From NCBI GenBank assembly GCA_964404505.1, contig CAYOKH010000010.1:1-42334 (forward strand): a DNA stretch of 42,334 nucleotides. The letters are read 5' to 3'. Positions 8,412 to 16,921 of the stretch are shown piece after piece (position 1 is the first letter of the stretch; every line of letters begins with the position of its first letter). A program made the translations under genes and the position numbers. The stretch comes from DAOMNN01 sp964404505. GTDB taxonomy: Bacteria; Pseudomonadota; Gammaproteobacteria; Burkholderiales; Rhodocyclaceae. The notes beneath the pieces were generated by a model. That model was not told where the DNA came from and made no database searches. It worked only from the letters and a program-made list of their open reading frames with translations.

Positions 8412-8899
8412 AGGAAGCTGTGGCGGTCTATCCCGGCACCTTCGATCCGTTCACCCGCGGGCACGAAGATCTGGTGCGGCGCGCATCGAGGCTGTTCGAC
8501 AAGATCATCGTCGCTATCGCCGAGAGCCGCGGAAAGGCACCGATCTTCACGCTGGACGAGCGCGTTTCGATTGCGCGCGAGGTGCTCGCACCGTTCCCGA
8601 ACGTGGAGGTTACGGGCTTCGATGGCCTGTTGATGGATTTTCTCAGCGCGCGCAAGGCACGCTTGATCCTGCGGGGACTGCGCGCCGCGTCGGACTTCGA
8701 GTACGAATTCCAGATGGCCGGAATGAACCGGATACTCTTTCCGGATGTCGAAACAGTGTTTCTCACTCCGGCTGACGAGTACATGTTCATCTCCGCGACC
8801 ATGGTGCGCGAAATCGCCAAACTGGGCGGGGATGTGAGCAAATTCGTGCAACCCGTCGTATTGGACCGGTTGCGCGGCAAAGTCACTTCGAAGCACTAG
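8408..8899 (+). CDS. coaD: Phosphopantetheine adenylyltransferase
   Basis: 163 residues, the normal length. CoaD transfers AMP from ATP to 4'-phosphopantetheine, giving dephospho-CoA. The nucleotidyltransferase motif is PGTFDPFTRGHEDLV (T/HxGH type) and the second motif is ISATMVREIAKLGGDVSKFV near the C-terminus. The LRGLRAASDFEYEFQMAGMNR segment is the hexamer/substrate region typical of bacterial CoaD. Another CoA-pathway gene pair (coaX, coaE) lies in the same window, giving first, fourth and last steps of CoA synthesis from pantothenate. Confidence 0.97.
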   Translation: MKEAVAVYPGTFDPFTRGHEDLVRRASRLFDKIIVAIAESRGKAPIFTLDERVSIAREVLAPFPNVEVTGFDGLLMDFLSARKARLILRGLRAASDFEYEFQMAGMNRILFPDVETVFLTPADEYMFISATMVREIAKLGGDVSKFVQPVVLDRLRGKVTSKH

Positions 8900-8919
8900 A
8901 AACTGGAGAGGAAGCAGAT

Positions 8920-9174
8920 ATGGCCTTGATGATCACCGACGAATGCATCAACTGCGATGTGTGCGAACCGGAATGTCCCAATGGAGCAATCTATCAGGGT
9001 GAGGAGATCTACGAGATCGACCCGTCCAAGTGTACCGAATGCGTCGGACACTTCGACGAACCGCAGTGCCAGCAGGTCTGTCCGGTCGACTGCATTCCGC
9101 TCGATCCGGACCACGCGGAAACGCGGGAGCAGCTGATGGAAAAATTCCTGAAGCTGACGAACCAGGAAGCCTGA
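8920..9174 (+). CDS. YfhL-type 2[4Fe-4S] ferredoxin
   Basis: 84 residues. Eight cluster-forming Cys sit in CINCDVCEPECP and CTECVG...CQQVCPVDC; the extra loop between the second pair (GHFDEPQCQQ) is typical of the YfhL/Alvin ferredoxin family, which has unusually low-potential clusters. A purine-rich GAGAGGAAG ribosome site precedes the ATG. It follows coaD by 20 nt, the order seen in Pseudomonas. It could supply low-potential electrons, for example to the 2-oxoacid oxidoreductase at the left edge, but that link is speculative. Confidence 0.93.
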   Translation: MALMITDECINCDVCEPECPNGAIYQGEEIYEIDPSKCTECVGHFDEPQCQQVCPVDCIPLDPDHAETREQLMEKFLKLTNQEA

Positions 9175-9190
9175 TTCACTTTCGGACTCG

Positions 9191-9220
9191 AGCGGCAGGC
9201 CGGGTACCCGGCCTGCCGCT
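9191..9220. terminator. 30-bp perfect palindrome, probable bidirectional terminator
   Basis: Arms AGCGGCAGGCCGGGT and ACCCGGCCTGCCGCT form an uninterrupted 30-bp inverted repeat between the convergent ferredoxin and dynamin genes. No T-run follows on either strand, so intrinsic termination would be non-canonical. Position and symmetry still suggest an end-of-transcript structure. Confidence 0.55.
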
Positions 9221-9237
9221 CTTCGCTTGGCGGTCGA

Positions 9238-11211
9238 TCACGCAGCCTGCGACGCGACCTCCCCGAGTCCGCCGCCGGCTTCCGGCTCTGCAACGCCGAC
9301 AGAGCGCCATATGCCGGACTCCAGGGCGGTCAGTTCCTCGAGTTGCACGAGCAATCCGGCTTCGGCTTGCTTGAGTTCGTCCACGCGCTCCTCCAGGGTG
9401 TCCGTCGCCTGGTGGATGCGCTTGACGCTCTCCAGCCGCCTCTTGAGCTGGAGCTGGTATTCCCGGACCTGCGTCTCCAGCGGCGCCATGATCGCACGCA
9501 ACCACTGTTCCACGTCGCGATTCGCTATCTCGAAAGTGCGCCGTGCCTGCACGGCAATGGTTTCGAAGAACTTCTGGGTCAGGGCGTGCTTTTCGGTGGT
9601 GACGAGGGTCAACGCGGTATTGATCTGGCGGTTGAATGCATCCTCGAGGCGGTCCAGTTCCTTTTCATATCGCAGCGTCGAAAAGCTTTCCGGCGGCGTG
9701 AGTTTGAGGCCATGCTCGACGCTGAAACGCTTGTACATGGAATCCAGCATCGCGGTGATCTCGGCAATTTCCTCCGAGGATAGCGCGAGATTGCCGCGAA
9801 GATGCGTGAAAAAACCTTCCATCGCACCACTAAGCCCCCTGGAAAAGGAGGACTCCAGCATCGCCTCCCGCGTTCTGCGTGTCTCGTCACGCAAGGCATC
9901 CAGGCCAAGATGTGCCAGCAGATTGTTGGTCAACGTCGAGAACACGCTGCGAACCGCATAGTATTTCTGCAGGCCCTGTTCGAACTCCGTCTTCTCCATG
10001 CGGATCTTGCGCATCATGTACTCGATGACGCTCTGATTCTTTCCGCGCAGGTCGGTCAATTCCTTGAGCTGTTCGCGCACGCCCGTCAGTCGGGCGCCGA
10101 GCAACTCGCGCATCTGATTCACGAGATCGCCGGTCTCGCGCAACGTGCTTTCGCGCACGATATCCTGCTTGGTGGGCAGGACATCCTCGGACAAGGCCTT
10201 CTCAAGCGCGGGCAGGCGACTGCGGGCAACCAGCCCATCGTCACCGTTGATGCGCCCGACCAGGCCCTTTTGCGCCGATACCGGGAAAATCTGCGTTTCC
10301 GACACATCCAGCGTCCTGGCAACCGAGTGCACCTGGCGATCGATCTCCGCGTTGATGCGCGCCTCGTCGCGCAAGCCATCCCAGAGTCCGTCGATCTTGT
10401 TCAGCACGACGATCCGACCCTTGCGATCCTTGCCCTCAGACTGCACGTACTCCCGCCACACCGCGAGATCGCTCTGCGTCACACCCGTATCCGCTGCGAG
10501 CACGAACAGTACGGCATGCGCATTGGGCAGCAGCGACAGCGTAAGCTCCGGTTCGGCACCGATCGCATTCAGGCCCGGTGTGTCCAGAACAATCAGCCCC
10601 TGCTCCAGCAGCGGGTGCGGAAAGCGTATGGCGGCATGGCGCCAGGAAGGAATCTCGACCTCGCCTTCGGCGTCAGGCTTCAGTCCGTCTTGACCCTCCG
10701 GATCGATCTCGAACCCCAGGCTGCGGGCCTCGTCGGCACTTACGCGCTCGGTTTCACCGACCCGCGACAGGGCCCTCTGGAGGTCGCTCGCCGATTCCGG
10801 GTGCAGTTGCTGAACAAGCCACTCCTCCGGGAACTGCTTCAAATCGCTGACGCTGGCGCTGGCCCTGCGTGTGCGGATCGGCAGCAGACGAATCTCGGGG
10901 CTGTCGCCCGGCGTCCATTGCAGTTCGGTCGGGCACATCGTCGTTCGTCCGGCGCTCGAAGGCAGAATCCGGTCGCCGAAATCGGAAAAGAAGATCGCGT
11001 TGATGAGTTCGGATTTCCCGCGCGAGAACTCGGCGACGAACGCCACCGTCAGGCGATCCTCGCGCAATCGGTCGAGCACGTACTGCAGCCGCAGGTCGGT
11101 CTGCGCATCGCCGATTTCATTTCGTGTCAGCCAACTGCGCAGCCGTCCCGTCGCTTCCGACACACCTTCGCGCCAGTTGCTGTAGGCGGTGAATTGATCA
11201 ACCAGGCTCAT
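9238..11211 (-). CDS. Dynamin-family GTPase
   Basis: About 657 residues from ATG 11211 (MSLVDQFTAYSNWREG); a GTG 12 nt upstream is the alternative, but GGAG fits the ATG better. The GTPase motifs are FVAEFSRGKSELINAIF (P-loop), a TTMCPTELQ switch, LDTPGLNA (G3) and VLNKIDGLWD (G4). The remainder is long and helical with heptad-like stretches, notably the last 120 residues, as in bacterial dynamin-like proteins that bind or remodel membranes. No membrane-spanning segment is evident. A single-copy DLP without an adjacent partner. Function in this organism is unknown; roles proposed for the family include membrane repair, fusion and stress tolerance. It is encoded upstream of, and transcribed in the same direction as, nothing obvious; mutM lies 170 nt behind its start. 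Confidence 0.85.
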   Translation of the reverse strand: MSLVDQFTAYSNWREGVSEATGRLRSWLTRNEIGDAQTDLRLQYVLDRLREDRLTVAFVAEFSRGKSELINAIFFSDFGDRILPSSAGRTTMCPTELQWTPGDSPEIRLLPIRTRRASASVSDLKQFPEEWLVQQLHPESASDLQRALSRVGETERVSADEARSLGFEIDPEGQDGLKPDAEGEVEIPSWRHAAIRFPHPLLEQGLIVLDTPGLNAIGAEPELTLSLLPNAHAVLFVLAADTGVTQSDLAVWREYVQSEGKDRKGRIVVLNKIDGLWDGLRDEARINAEIDRQVHSVARTLDVSETQIFPVSAQKGLVGRINGDDGLVARSRLPALEKALSEDVLPTKQDIVRESTLRETGDLVNQMRELLGARLTGVREQLKELTDLRGKNQSVIEYMMRKIRMEKTEFEQGLQKYYAVRSVFSTLTNNLLAHLGLDALRDETRRTREAMLESSFSRGLSGAMEGFFTHLRGNLALSSEEIAEITAMLDSMYKRFSVEHGLKLTPPESFSTLRYEKELDRLEDAFNRQINTALTLVTTEKHALTQKFFETIAVQARRTFEIANRDVEQWLRAIMAPLETQVREYQLQLKRRLESVKRIHQATDTLEERVDELKQAEAGLLVQLEELTALESGIWRSVGVAEPEAGGGLGEVASQAA

Positions 11212-11380
11212 GACCGGACTCACTCCGTAACGCTCCGACGACCCGGAGCGCGAGAAAATGCAGGTTCCGGAAGGATAGCGCCGAAGCGTCGACTTTCCAA
11301 ACGAATACGGGGGTTATGTGACGAGCGGCCATGTCGATGCGACAAGCGTACTGACAATATGGCAAATGTCGTGGCCATGC

Positions 11381-12196
11381 TCACCGCCGCTGGCAGCGTA
11401 GGCACCAGAAAGTTGCCCGTTGGGCAATGACCTGCCTGCCGATCGGCGCGCCGCAGACGCGGCACGGATCACCTTCGCGCCCGTAGACGAAATATTGCTG
11501 CTGAAAATAGCCCTCCCGCCCGTCGCCGCCAACGTAATCGCGCAGGGTGCTGCCACCGGCTCGGATCGCGTCGGTCAGTGTTTCCCGAACCGCAACGGCA
11601 AGGCGTCGATAGCGCGGCAGTCCGATCCGGCCGGCGGGCGTCAGGGGATGGATGCGAGCCCTGAAAAGGCTTTCCGAAGCATAGATGTTGCCGACCCCAA
11701 CGACCCGTTTGCCATCCATCAATGCCTGCTTGACCGGGATTCGCAGGCCGCGGGTGGCGCGGAACAGGCAGGTGCCGCCGAAGCCGGGATCGAGAGGTTC
11801 CGGCCCTAGACGGGCCAGCAGCGGATGATCGAGCGGGTTTCCATCCTGCCACGTTACCAAGCCGAAACGCCGCGGATCCCGCAGGCGCAGGACCTGTCGG
11901 CCGAACAGCACATCGACGTGATCGTGAGTCCCGACCGGTGCGTCCGCCGGCATGACACGCAGACTCCCTGACATGCCCAAGTGAATGATCATGCTCCCCC
12001 GGTCGAAGTCGAGCAGGAGATACTTGGCTCGTCGGCGCACGTTGCGCAGCACGTGACCGGAAACGCGCTCCGCAAGACAGGCTGGAACCGGTAGCCGCAA
12101 CTGCGGATTGCGCACCATCAATCCGGTAACGACCTGCCCCGCCAGCACGGGACGAATGCCGCGACAGGTCGTCTCGACCTCAGGCAGTTCAGGCAT
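11381..12196 (-). CDS. mutM: Formamidopyrimidine-DNA glycosylase (Fpg/MutM)
   Basis: 271 residues from ATG 12196, which follows AGAGGT at 5 nt spacing. The mature N-terminus PELPEVETT supplies the catalytic Pro and Glu used for base excision and beta/delta elimination. The H2TH region (MDGKRVVGVGNIYASESLF) and the C-terminal zinc finger (CRVCGAP...WCLRCQ) are complete. It removes 8-oxoguanine and formamidopyrimidines from DNA. Longer in-frame readings upstream are excluded because Fpg must begin with Pro2. Confidence 0.97.
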   Translation of the reverse strand: MPELPEVETTCRGIRPVLAGQVVTGLMVRNPQLRLPVPACLAERVSGHVLRNVRRRAKYLLLDFDRGSMIIHLGMSGSLRVMPADAPVGTHDHVDVLFGRQVLRLRDPRRFGLVTWQDGNPLDHPLLARLGPEPLDPGFGGTCLFRATRGLRIPVKQALMDGKRVVGVGNIYASESLFRARIHPLTPAGRIGLPRYRRLAVAVRETLTDAIRAGGSTLRDYVGGDGREGYFQQQYFVYGREGDPCRVCGAPIGRQVIAQRATFWCLRCQRR

Positions 12197-12517
12197 GGCT
12201 ACCTCTGTTGCGAACACGTGGGACACGGCGCGCTTGCCCGCACCGCGCGAATCTGCATACCATGGGTCGAACGGAATTCGAGTTTTTCCCTCTAACCGCG
12301 GACTGGCGATGTCCGAAAGCGCCAGCATACAATCATGCGCGCGGCAGTTGCATTCTTCCAGGCCAGGCCGAAGAGCATGCCGGCCACCGCGCGCCCGGGA
12401 GCCGGATGTCCTGTCGGAGAATTCCCGGCCGCAGCGGGCGACTCCGCCACGGCATCACTACCACCCCGAAACGCGGGGCTGACGCAGGCTTGCGCAGTCC
12501 CCACTGGACCGGAATTC
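12197..12517. promoter_or_regulatory. Divergent intergenic region mutM / TPR protein
   Basis: 321 nt with no convincing gene; an in-frame extension of the TPR gene runs through part of it but has no protein-like signal sequence. It must carry divergent promoters. An inverted repeat CTGGCG-N11-CGCCAG (12303-12325) lies directly before a TACAAT hexamer (12328-12333) that could be a rightward -10 element, but no good -35 is present. Confidence 0.4.
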
Positions 12518-14242
12518 ATGAATCTCAAGCTTTCTTCAATCGCCGCCGGCCTCGCACTGACGTTGCTGCTTTCATTCGCCTCCACCGCGCACGCGGGCGC
12601 TCATGACTTGGCTTCGCCGGAACCGGAGCATGCATCAACGTTGCCGCCACAGGAGCTGACCGAGCAACTGCTGTTCATGTTGCTGCTCGCCGAGATCGCC
12701 GGGGCAAGGGGTGAGATAGCGGTATCGGTCGAAGCGTACATCGAACTGGCGCGAATGACCCGCGACCCGCGCATCGCAAAGAGAGCCACCGAGATCGCCT
12801 TGTTCGCGCGCGATATCGGCGCCGCCGCCGAGGCCGCCCGCCTGTGGGTCGAGGCAGACCCCGATTCGGACGAAGCGAAGCGCGTTCTGGCCGGCGTCCT
12901 GGCGAGCAGCGGCGAGCGCCTGAACGAAGTCCAGATTCAGCTTGCACGCATTCTCGCCCTGTCGCCCGATCAGCTCGAGCAGAACCTCCTTGGATTGAAT
13001 CGCGCACTTGCCCGGGTTCCCGACAGGCAGGTCGTCAGATCCATCGTCTTCCGTCTGACCGAGCCCTACCTGGATCAGGCGGCCGCACATTTCGCGCGCG
13101 CCCAGGCCGAAGCCGGTGCCGAGGACGGGATAGGGGCTCTGGCGGCGATCGACGAGGCACTCGAGCGTCGTCCCGACTGGGAGTCCGCGGTTCAGTTCAA
13201 GGCGCAGCTCCTGGTCCAGCTCGATGCCACGGACGACGCGCTCGCCCTTCTCGAAGACTATCTGCAGCGGTCCCCCGGGTCCGACCAGATCCGACTTTCC
13301 TATGCCCGCACACTCGTGACGGCAGGAAACCTGCAAGCAGCCCTTGCAGAGTTTCAGCGCTTGCTCGATGCCTCCCCTGCCGACCGCGACCTCATGTATG
13401 CGGTCGCGCTGGTGTCCTCCCAACTCGAGAACTACGCCGTGGCCGAGCAGCTTTTCGAGCGCGCGCTGGCTGCAGGCCATCACGAGGCCGACAACATCCG
13501 CTTGAACCTCGGACACATCGCCGAGCGGCGCGACCGGCCCGACGATGCCTTGCGCTGGTATCGTGCGGTCGCGGCTGGGCGCAATCACCTTGATGCCCAG
13601 GTCCGGATCGCCCTGCTCCTGGCTCGGCAAGGCGAGATCGAGGAAGCGCGCAGGCACTTGCGCTCGGTAGCGGCCGAAGGCGAAGAACGGCGTCGCCTGC
13701 TGCTCACCGAGACGCTCGTGTTGCGCAATGCCGGACGCTACGCGGATGCGTTGCTGGTCATCGACGACGCGCTCAGGAGCGATCCGGAAGACAGCGAAAT
13801 GCTTTACGAATCCGCCATGCTCGCCGAACGCCTCGACAAACTCAGCGAAATGGAAGCGCGCCTGCGCAAGCTCATCACCCTGGAACCCGACCACGCCCAC
13901 GCTTACAACGCGCTCGGCTACACGCTAGCCGACCGCGGACTTCGTCTCGATGAAGCGGAATCGCTCATCGGGCGGGCGCTCGAACTCGCTCCCGACGATC
14001 CGTTCATTCTGGACAGCATGGGATGGGTGCGCTTTCGGCAGAATGATGCGGAGGCAGCGCTCACTCACCTCGAACGCGCCTACGCGATTCAGCCGGACCC
14101 GGAAATTGCAGCGCATCTGGGTGAGGTACTGTGGTCCCTGGACCGCCGGGAGGAGGCCATGCGAATCTGGCGCGAAGCACTTCAGGAAAGTCCGGATAAC
14201 GAGGCCCTGAGCGATACGATCAGGCGATTCAATCCGCAATGA
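12518..14242 (+). CDS. Periplasmic tetratricopeptide-repeat protein
   Basis: 574 residues from ATG 12518, chosen because it gives a clean signal peptide (MNLKLSSIAAGLALTLLLSF...AHA). The rest is helical with many TPR-like units, e.g. LEPDHAHAYNALGYTLADRG, LAPDDPFILDSMGWVRFRQ and IQPDPEIAAHLGEVLWSLDRREEA at the C-terminus, the best-preserved repeats. It is the homologue of the TPR protein found directly before lolB in Pseudomonas (PA4667-type). Its exact role is unknown; the location suggests an envelope assembly or scaffold function. The stop overlaps the lolB start. Confidence 0.85.
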   Translation: MNLKLSSIAAGLALTLLLSFASTAHAGAHDLASPEPEHASTLPPQELTEQLLFMLLLAEIAGARGEIAVSVEAYIELARMTRDPRIAKRATEIALFARDIGAAAEAARLWVEADPDSDEAKRVLAGVLASSGERLNEVQIQLARILALSPDQLEQNLLGLNRALARVPDRQVVRSIVFRLTEPYLDQAAAHFARAQAEAGAEDGIGALAAIDEALERRPDWESAVQFKAQLLVQLDATDDALALLEDYLQRSPGSDQIRLSYARTLVTAGNLQAALAEFQRLLDASPADRDLMYAVALVSSQLENYAVAEQLFERALAAGHHEADNIRLNLGHIAERRDRPDDALRWYRAVAAGRNHLDAQVRIALLLARQGEIEEARRHLRSVAAEGEERRRLLLTETLVLRNAGRYADALLVIDDALRSDPEDSEMLYESAMLAERLDKLSEMEARLRKLITLEPDHAHAYNALGYTLADRGLRLDEAESLIGRALELAPDDPFILDSMGWVRFRQNDAEAALTHLERAYAIQPDPEIAAHLGEVLWSLDRREEAMRIWREALQESPDNEALSDTIRRFNPQ

Positions 14243-14871
14243 TGTCCCGCCTACTGCCGGACTGGCAGGGTCATGCCCGCGTACTTTCCATCCTGGCCGG
14301 GCGCAGCCTTCGCGGCATTGCGATGATGCTCGCGTTCGCGCTGTCGGGGTGCGCGATTCGGCCCGTGGGTCCGGACCTTGTCCCCGCGATCCGGACGGCG
14401 GTCGCTGCCTTCGAGCTCGAAGGCCGACTCTCGGCAACCGACGGCGAACGCTCCGCATCCGGTCGCATCCACTGGCTGCATTCGCCGTCCGGAGACGAAT
14501 GGACGGTCTACAGTCCGCTCGGCCAGATCGTCGCGCACTTGGTCAGTTCGCCTGCAGGCGCGGTTCTCCGGACCGCGGATGGTCGCCGCATGAGCGCACC
14601 GGATCCCGGTTCGATGCTGCCCCAGGTGCTCGGCGTGCCGGCGCCGGTCGAGGGCTTGCCGCACTGGGTTCAGGCGTCGGCCCGCAGCGGCGCGACGGTC
14701 CTGGACCTTGACGAGCAGGGCAGGCCGGCGCGGATTTCGGACCAGGGCTGGCTGGTCGACTATCCGGAGTACGCGAACCACGACCCGCAGGCGCCGCCAC
14801 GGCGACTGGAGGCACGCTGGGACGAAACCCGTATCCGTCTCATCATCGATCAATGGACACCCCTGAACTGA
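14239..14871 (+). CDS. lolB: Outer-membrane lipoprotein insertion protein LolB
   Basis: 210 residues. A lipobox LSGC places the acylated Cys at residue 38, preceded by a long basic n-region; a shorter start at residue 29 would leave too short a signal, so the ATG at 14239 (overlapping the upstream stop) is kept. The body has the LolB pattern: FELEGRLSATDGERSASGRIHW, then SPLGQIVAHL and WLVDYPEY. LolB accepts lipoproteins from LolA and inserts them into the outer membrane. It overlaps ispE by 19 nt. Confidence 0.9.
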   Translation: MMSRLLPDWQGHARVLSILAGRSLRGIAMMLAFALSGCAIRPVGPDLVPAIRTAVAAFELEGRLSATDGERSASGRIHWLHSPSGDEWTVYSPLGQIVAHLVSSPAGAVLRTADGRRMSAPDPGSMLPQVLGVPAPVEGLPHWVQASARSGATVLDLDEQGRPARISDQGWLVDYPEYANHDPQAPPRRLEARWDETRIRLIIDQWTPLN

Positions 14872-15707
14872 CATACCTTCGGGACTGCCCCGCACCGGCA
14901 AAGCTCAACCTGTTTCTGCACGTGACCGGACGGCGTGCGGACGGCTATCACCTGATCCAGACCGCGTTCCGCTTGCTGGACTGGGGCGACACCCTGTCGT
15001 TCACATTGCGCATTGACGGACGCATCCGACGTAGCACCGCCATTCCGGGCGTGACCGAGGAACAGGACCTGACGGTGCGTGCGGCCCGATTGCTCCGTGA
15101 ACGAACCGCCTCGCCGCACGGTGCCGACATCGCGATCGACAAGCGCCTGCCCATGGGCGGCGGGCTCGGTGGCGGAAGTTCGGACGCTGCCACGACACTG
15201 ATCGCACTCAACCGACTGTGGCGGACCCGACTCGATCGGCAGGCCCTTGCCGATCTCGGACTGACGCTCGGCGCCGACGTACCCTTCTTTCTGTTCGGGC
15301 AGGACGCCTTTGCGGAGGGCATAGGCGAGCGGCTCCGACCGCTCGAGCTGGAGCCCGCATGGTATGTAATCGTGGACCCCGGTGTCCAGGCTCCGACTCA
15401 CGCGATTTTCGCGGCCGAAAAGTTGACGCGAAATTCGGAACCGATCACAATTGCGAACTTCGCTCCGCGCACGACCCGAAACGACCTTCAGGCCGTTGCC
15501 TGTGGCCTCTATCCGGAAATTGCTGCGGCAGTCGATTGGCTCGAGCAGTACGCTCCTGCAAGAATGACCGGATCGGGCGCCTGCGTGTTCGCGCAGGCGG
15601 ATAATGAATGCATCGCCGCCCGTATCGTCGCGGCGTGTCCCGTGCCCTGGCGGGCATGGAAGGCCCGAAGTCTCTTGCGGCATCCGCTTCGGGACTGGCC
15701 AGACTGA
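14853..15707 (+). CDS. ispE: 4-diphosphocytidyl-2-C-methyl-D-erythritol kinase
   Basis: 284 residues, GHMP kinase fold. APAKLNLFLHVTGRRADGYH is the N-terminal substrate motif with catalytic Lys, PMGGGLGGGSSDAATTL is the ATP-binding loop, and MTGSGACVFA is the third motif. IspE phosphorylates CDP-ME in the non-mevalonate (DXP) isoprenoid pathway. Its presence shows that the organism uses the DXP route, which matters for interpreting the RuBisCO-like module at 22784. It is followed by tRNA-Gln and prs as in Pseudomonas. Confidence 0.97.
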   Translation: MDTPELTYLRDCPAPAKLNLFLHVTGRRADGYHLIQTAFRLLDWGDTLSFTLRIDGRIRRSTAIPGVTEEQDLTVRAARLLRERTASPHGADIAIDKRLPMGGGLGGGSSDAATTLIALNRLWRTRLDRQALADLGLTLGADVPFFLFGQDAFAEGIGERLRPLELEPAWYVIVDPGVQAPTHAIFAAEKLTRNSEPITIANFAPRTTRNDLQAVACGLYPEIAAAVDWLEQYAPARMTGSGACVFAQADNECIAARIVAACPVPWRAWKARSLLRHPLRDWPD

Positions 15708-15726
15708 GATGCGGACATGGTTTCAT

Positions 15727-15803
15727 TGGGGAGTCGCCAAGTCGGTTAAGGCACCGGATTTTGATTCCGGCATTCGAGGGTTCGAATCCTTCCTCCCCAG
15801 CCA
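15727..15803 (+). tRNA. tRNA-Gln (anticodon TTG)
   Basis: A complete cloverleaf of 77 nt including encoded CCA. The acceptor arms TGGGGAG (15727-15733) and CTCCCCA (15793-15799) pair, with G as discriminator at 15800. The anticodon stem CCGGA/TCCGG encloses loop TTTTGAT with TTG at 15761-15763. The T loop is GGTTCGAATC. Location between ispE and prs is conserved in Pseudomonas-like gammaproteobacteria. Confidence 0.97.
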
Positions 15804-15868
15804 GACGAAGCACGGGCAGGCCACGCGCCTGCCCAAGTTCTTTGTGGCTTCGTCATTGTCATTTTTTT
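15804..15868 (+). terminator. Nested hairpin and T-run after tRNA-Gln
   Basis: An outer stem GACGAAGC (15804-15811)/GCTTCGTC (15847-15854) encloses an inner stem GGGCAGG (15814-15820)/CCTGCCC (15828-15834). Seven Ts follow at 15862-15868. The outer stem begins on the base after the tRNA CCA. It may end the tRNA transcript, mark the 3'-processing site, or attenuate read-through into prs; the 7-nt gap between stem and T-run makes it a non-classical terminator. Confidence 0.5.
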
Positions 15869-15887
15869 CGGCACTGGAGAATCGGTC

Positions 15888-16838
15888 ATGCCCCGTGGCA
15901 GCCTGATGGTATTCACCGGCAACGCCAATCCGAAGCTCGCGGCGGACGTTGTGCGCAGGCTCGGGATCACTCTTGGCTCGGCCACGGTGGGCCGCTTTTC
16001 GGACGGCGAGGTCGACGTCGAACTGCTGGAGAACGTGCGCGGCAAGGACGTCTTCGTCCTGCAACCGACCTGTGCCCCGACCAACGACAACCTCATGGAA
16101 CTTCTCGTCCTGGTCGATGCACTGAAGCGTGCCTCCGCCGGCCGGATCACCGCGGCGATGCCATACTTCGGCTATGCGCGCCAGGACCGTCGCCCGCGTT
16201 CGGCACGCGTGCCGATCACGGCCAAGGTGGTCGCCAACATGCTCCAGGCGGCGGGTGTTCAACGCCTCCTGACCATGGACCTTCACGCGGACCAGATCCA
16301 GGGCTTCTTCGACATCCCGGTGGACAACGTTTACGCTGCTCCGGTCCTGATCGCCGATCTCGACAAGCAGAAGCACGACGACCTGCTGATCGTATCTCCG
16401 GACGTCGGCGGCGTGGTCCGGGCGAGAGCCTTTGCCAAGCGCCTCGAATGCGATCTGGCGATCATCGACAAGCGCCGCCCCAAGGCCAACGTATCCGAGG
16501 TCATGAACATCATCGGCGAGGTCAAGGACCGCACCTGCGTCATCATGGACGACATCGTCGACACCGCCGGCACCCTGTGCAAGGCCGCCACCGCGCTGAA
16601 GGAAAGCGGCGCACGTCGCGTGCTGTCGTATTGCACCCATCCGGTACTGTCGAACGCCGCGGCGGTGCGCCTGGCCGATTCCGATCTGGACGAACTGGTG
16701 GTCACCGACACGATACCGCTGACGGAACAGTCCAGGGCCTGTCCGCGAATTCGCCAGATCTCGGTCGCCTCGCTGATGGCCGACACAATGTTGCGTATCA
16801 GCAACGAGGAGTCCGTCAGTTCCTTGTTCATGGAGTAA
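15888..16838 (+). CDS. prs: Ribose-phosphate pyrophosphokinase (PRPP synthetase)
   Basis: 316 residues with GGAG 9 nt before the ATG. Hallmarks are MVFTGNANPKLAADV, the catalytic flexible loop region YFGYARQDRRPRSARVPI, the MDLHADQIQGFFDIPVDN divalent-metal/ATP segment, and the PRPP loop VIMDDIVDTAGTL. It makes PRPP from ribose 5-phosphate and ATP for nucleotide, His, Trp and NAD synthesis. Class I bacterial enzyme. Confidence 0.98.
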   Translation: MPRGSLMVFTGNANPKLAADVVRRLGITLGSATVGRFSDGEVDVELLENVRGKDVFVLQPTCAPTNDNLMELLVLVDALKRASAGRITAAMPYFGYARQDRRPRSARVPITAKVVANMLQAAGVQRLLTMDLHADQIQGFFDIPVDNVYAAPVLIADLDKQKHDDLLIVSPDVGGVVRARAFAKRLECDLAIIDKRRPKANVSEVMNIIGEVKDRTCVIMDDIVDTAGTLCKAATALKESGARRVLSYCTHPVLSNAAAVRLADSDLDELVVTDTIPLTEQSRACPRIRQISVASLMADTMLRISNEESVSSLFME

Positions 16839-16921
16839 GTTTCCGGCGCGCGGCGGACGCCGCGGGCTTCCACCCATCCGCCTGGTCGCGGGCGGATCGT
16901 TTCAACCAGGAGTAACAAGCA
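16839..16921 (+). promoter_or_regulatory. rplY leader with two competing hairpins
   Basis: One stem, ATCCGCC (16876-16882)/GGCGGAT (16891-16897), competes with another, CCTGGT (16881-16886)/ACCAGG (16905-16910). The second would sequester the AGGAG ribosome site at 16908-16912. A GC-rich stem (CGCGGC/GCCGCG) precedes both. The arrangement could control rplY translation, but it was found by eye only. Confidence 0.4.

Noticed and set aside
9802..11430. Long plus-strand open frame opposite the dynamin GTPase
   Set aside because: The minus strand has all GTPase motifs; the antisense product is low-complexity and without family features.
12635..13900. Long minus-strand open frame inside the TPR gene
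   Set aside because: Shadow frame of GC-rich coding DNA; the plus-strand protein has a signal peptide and TPR repeats, the antisense has no recognisable domain.
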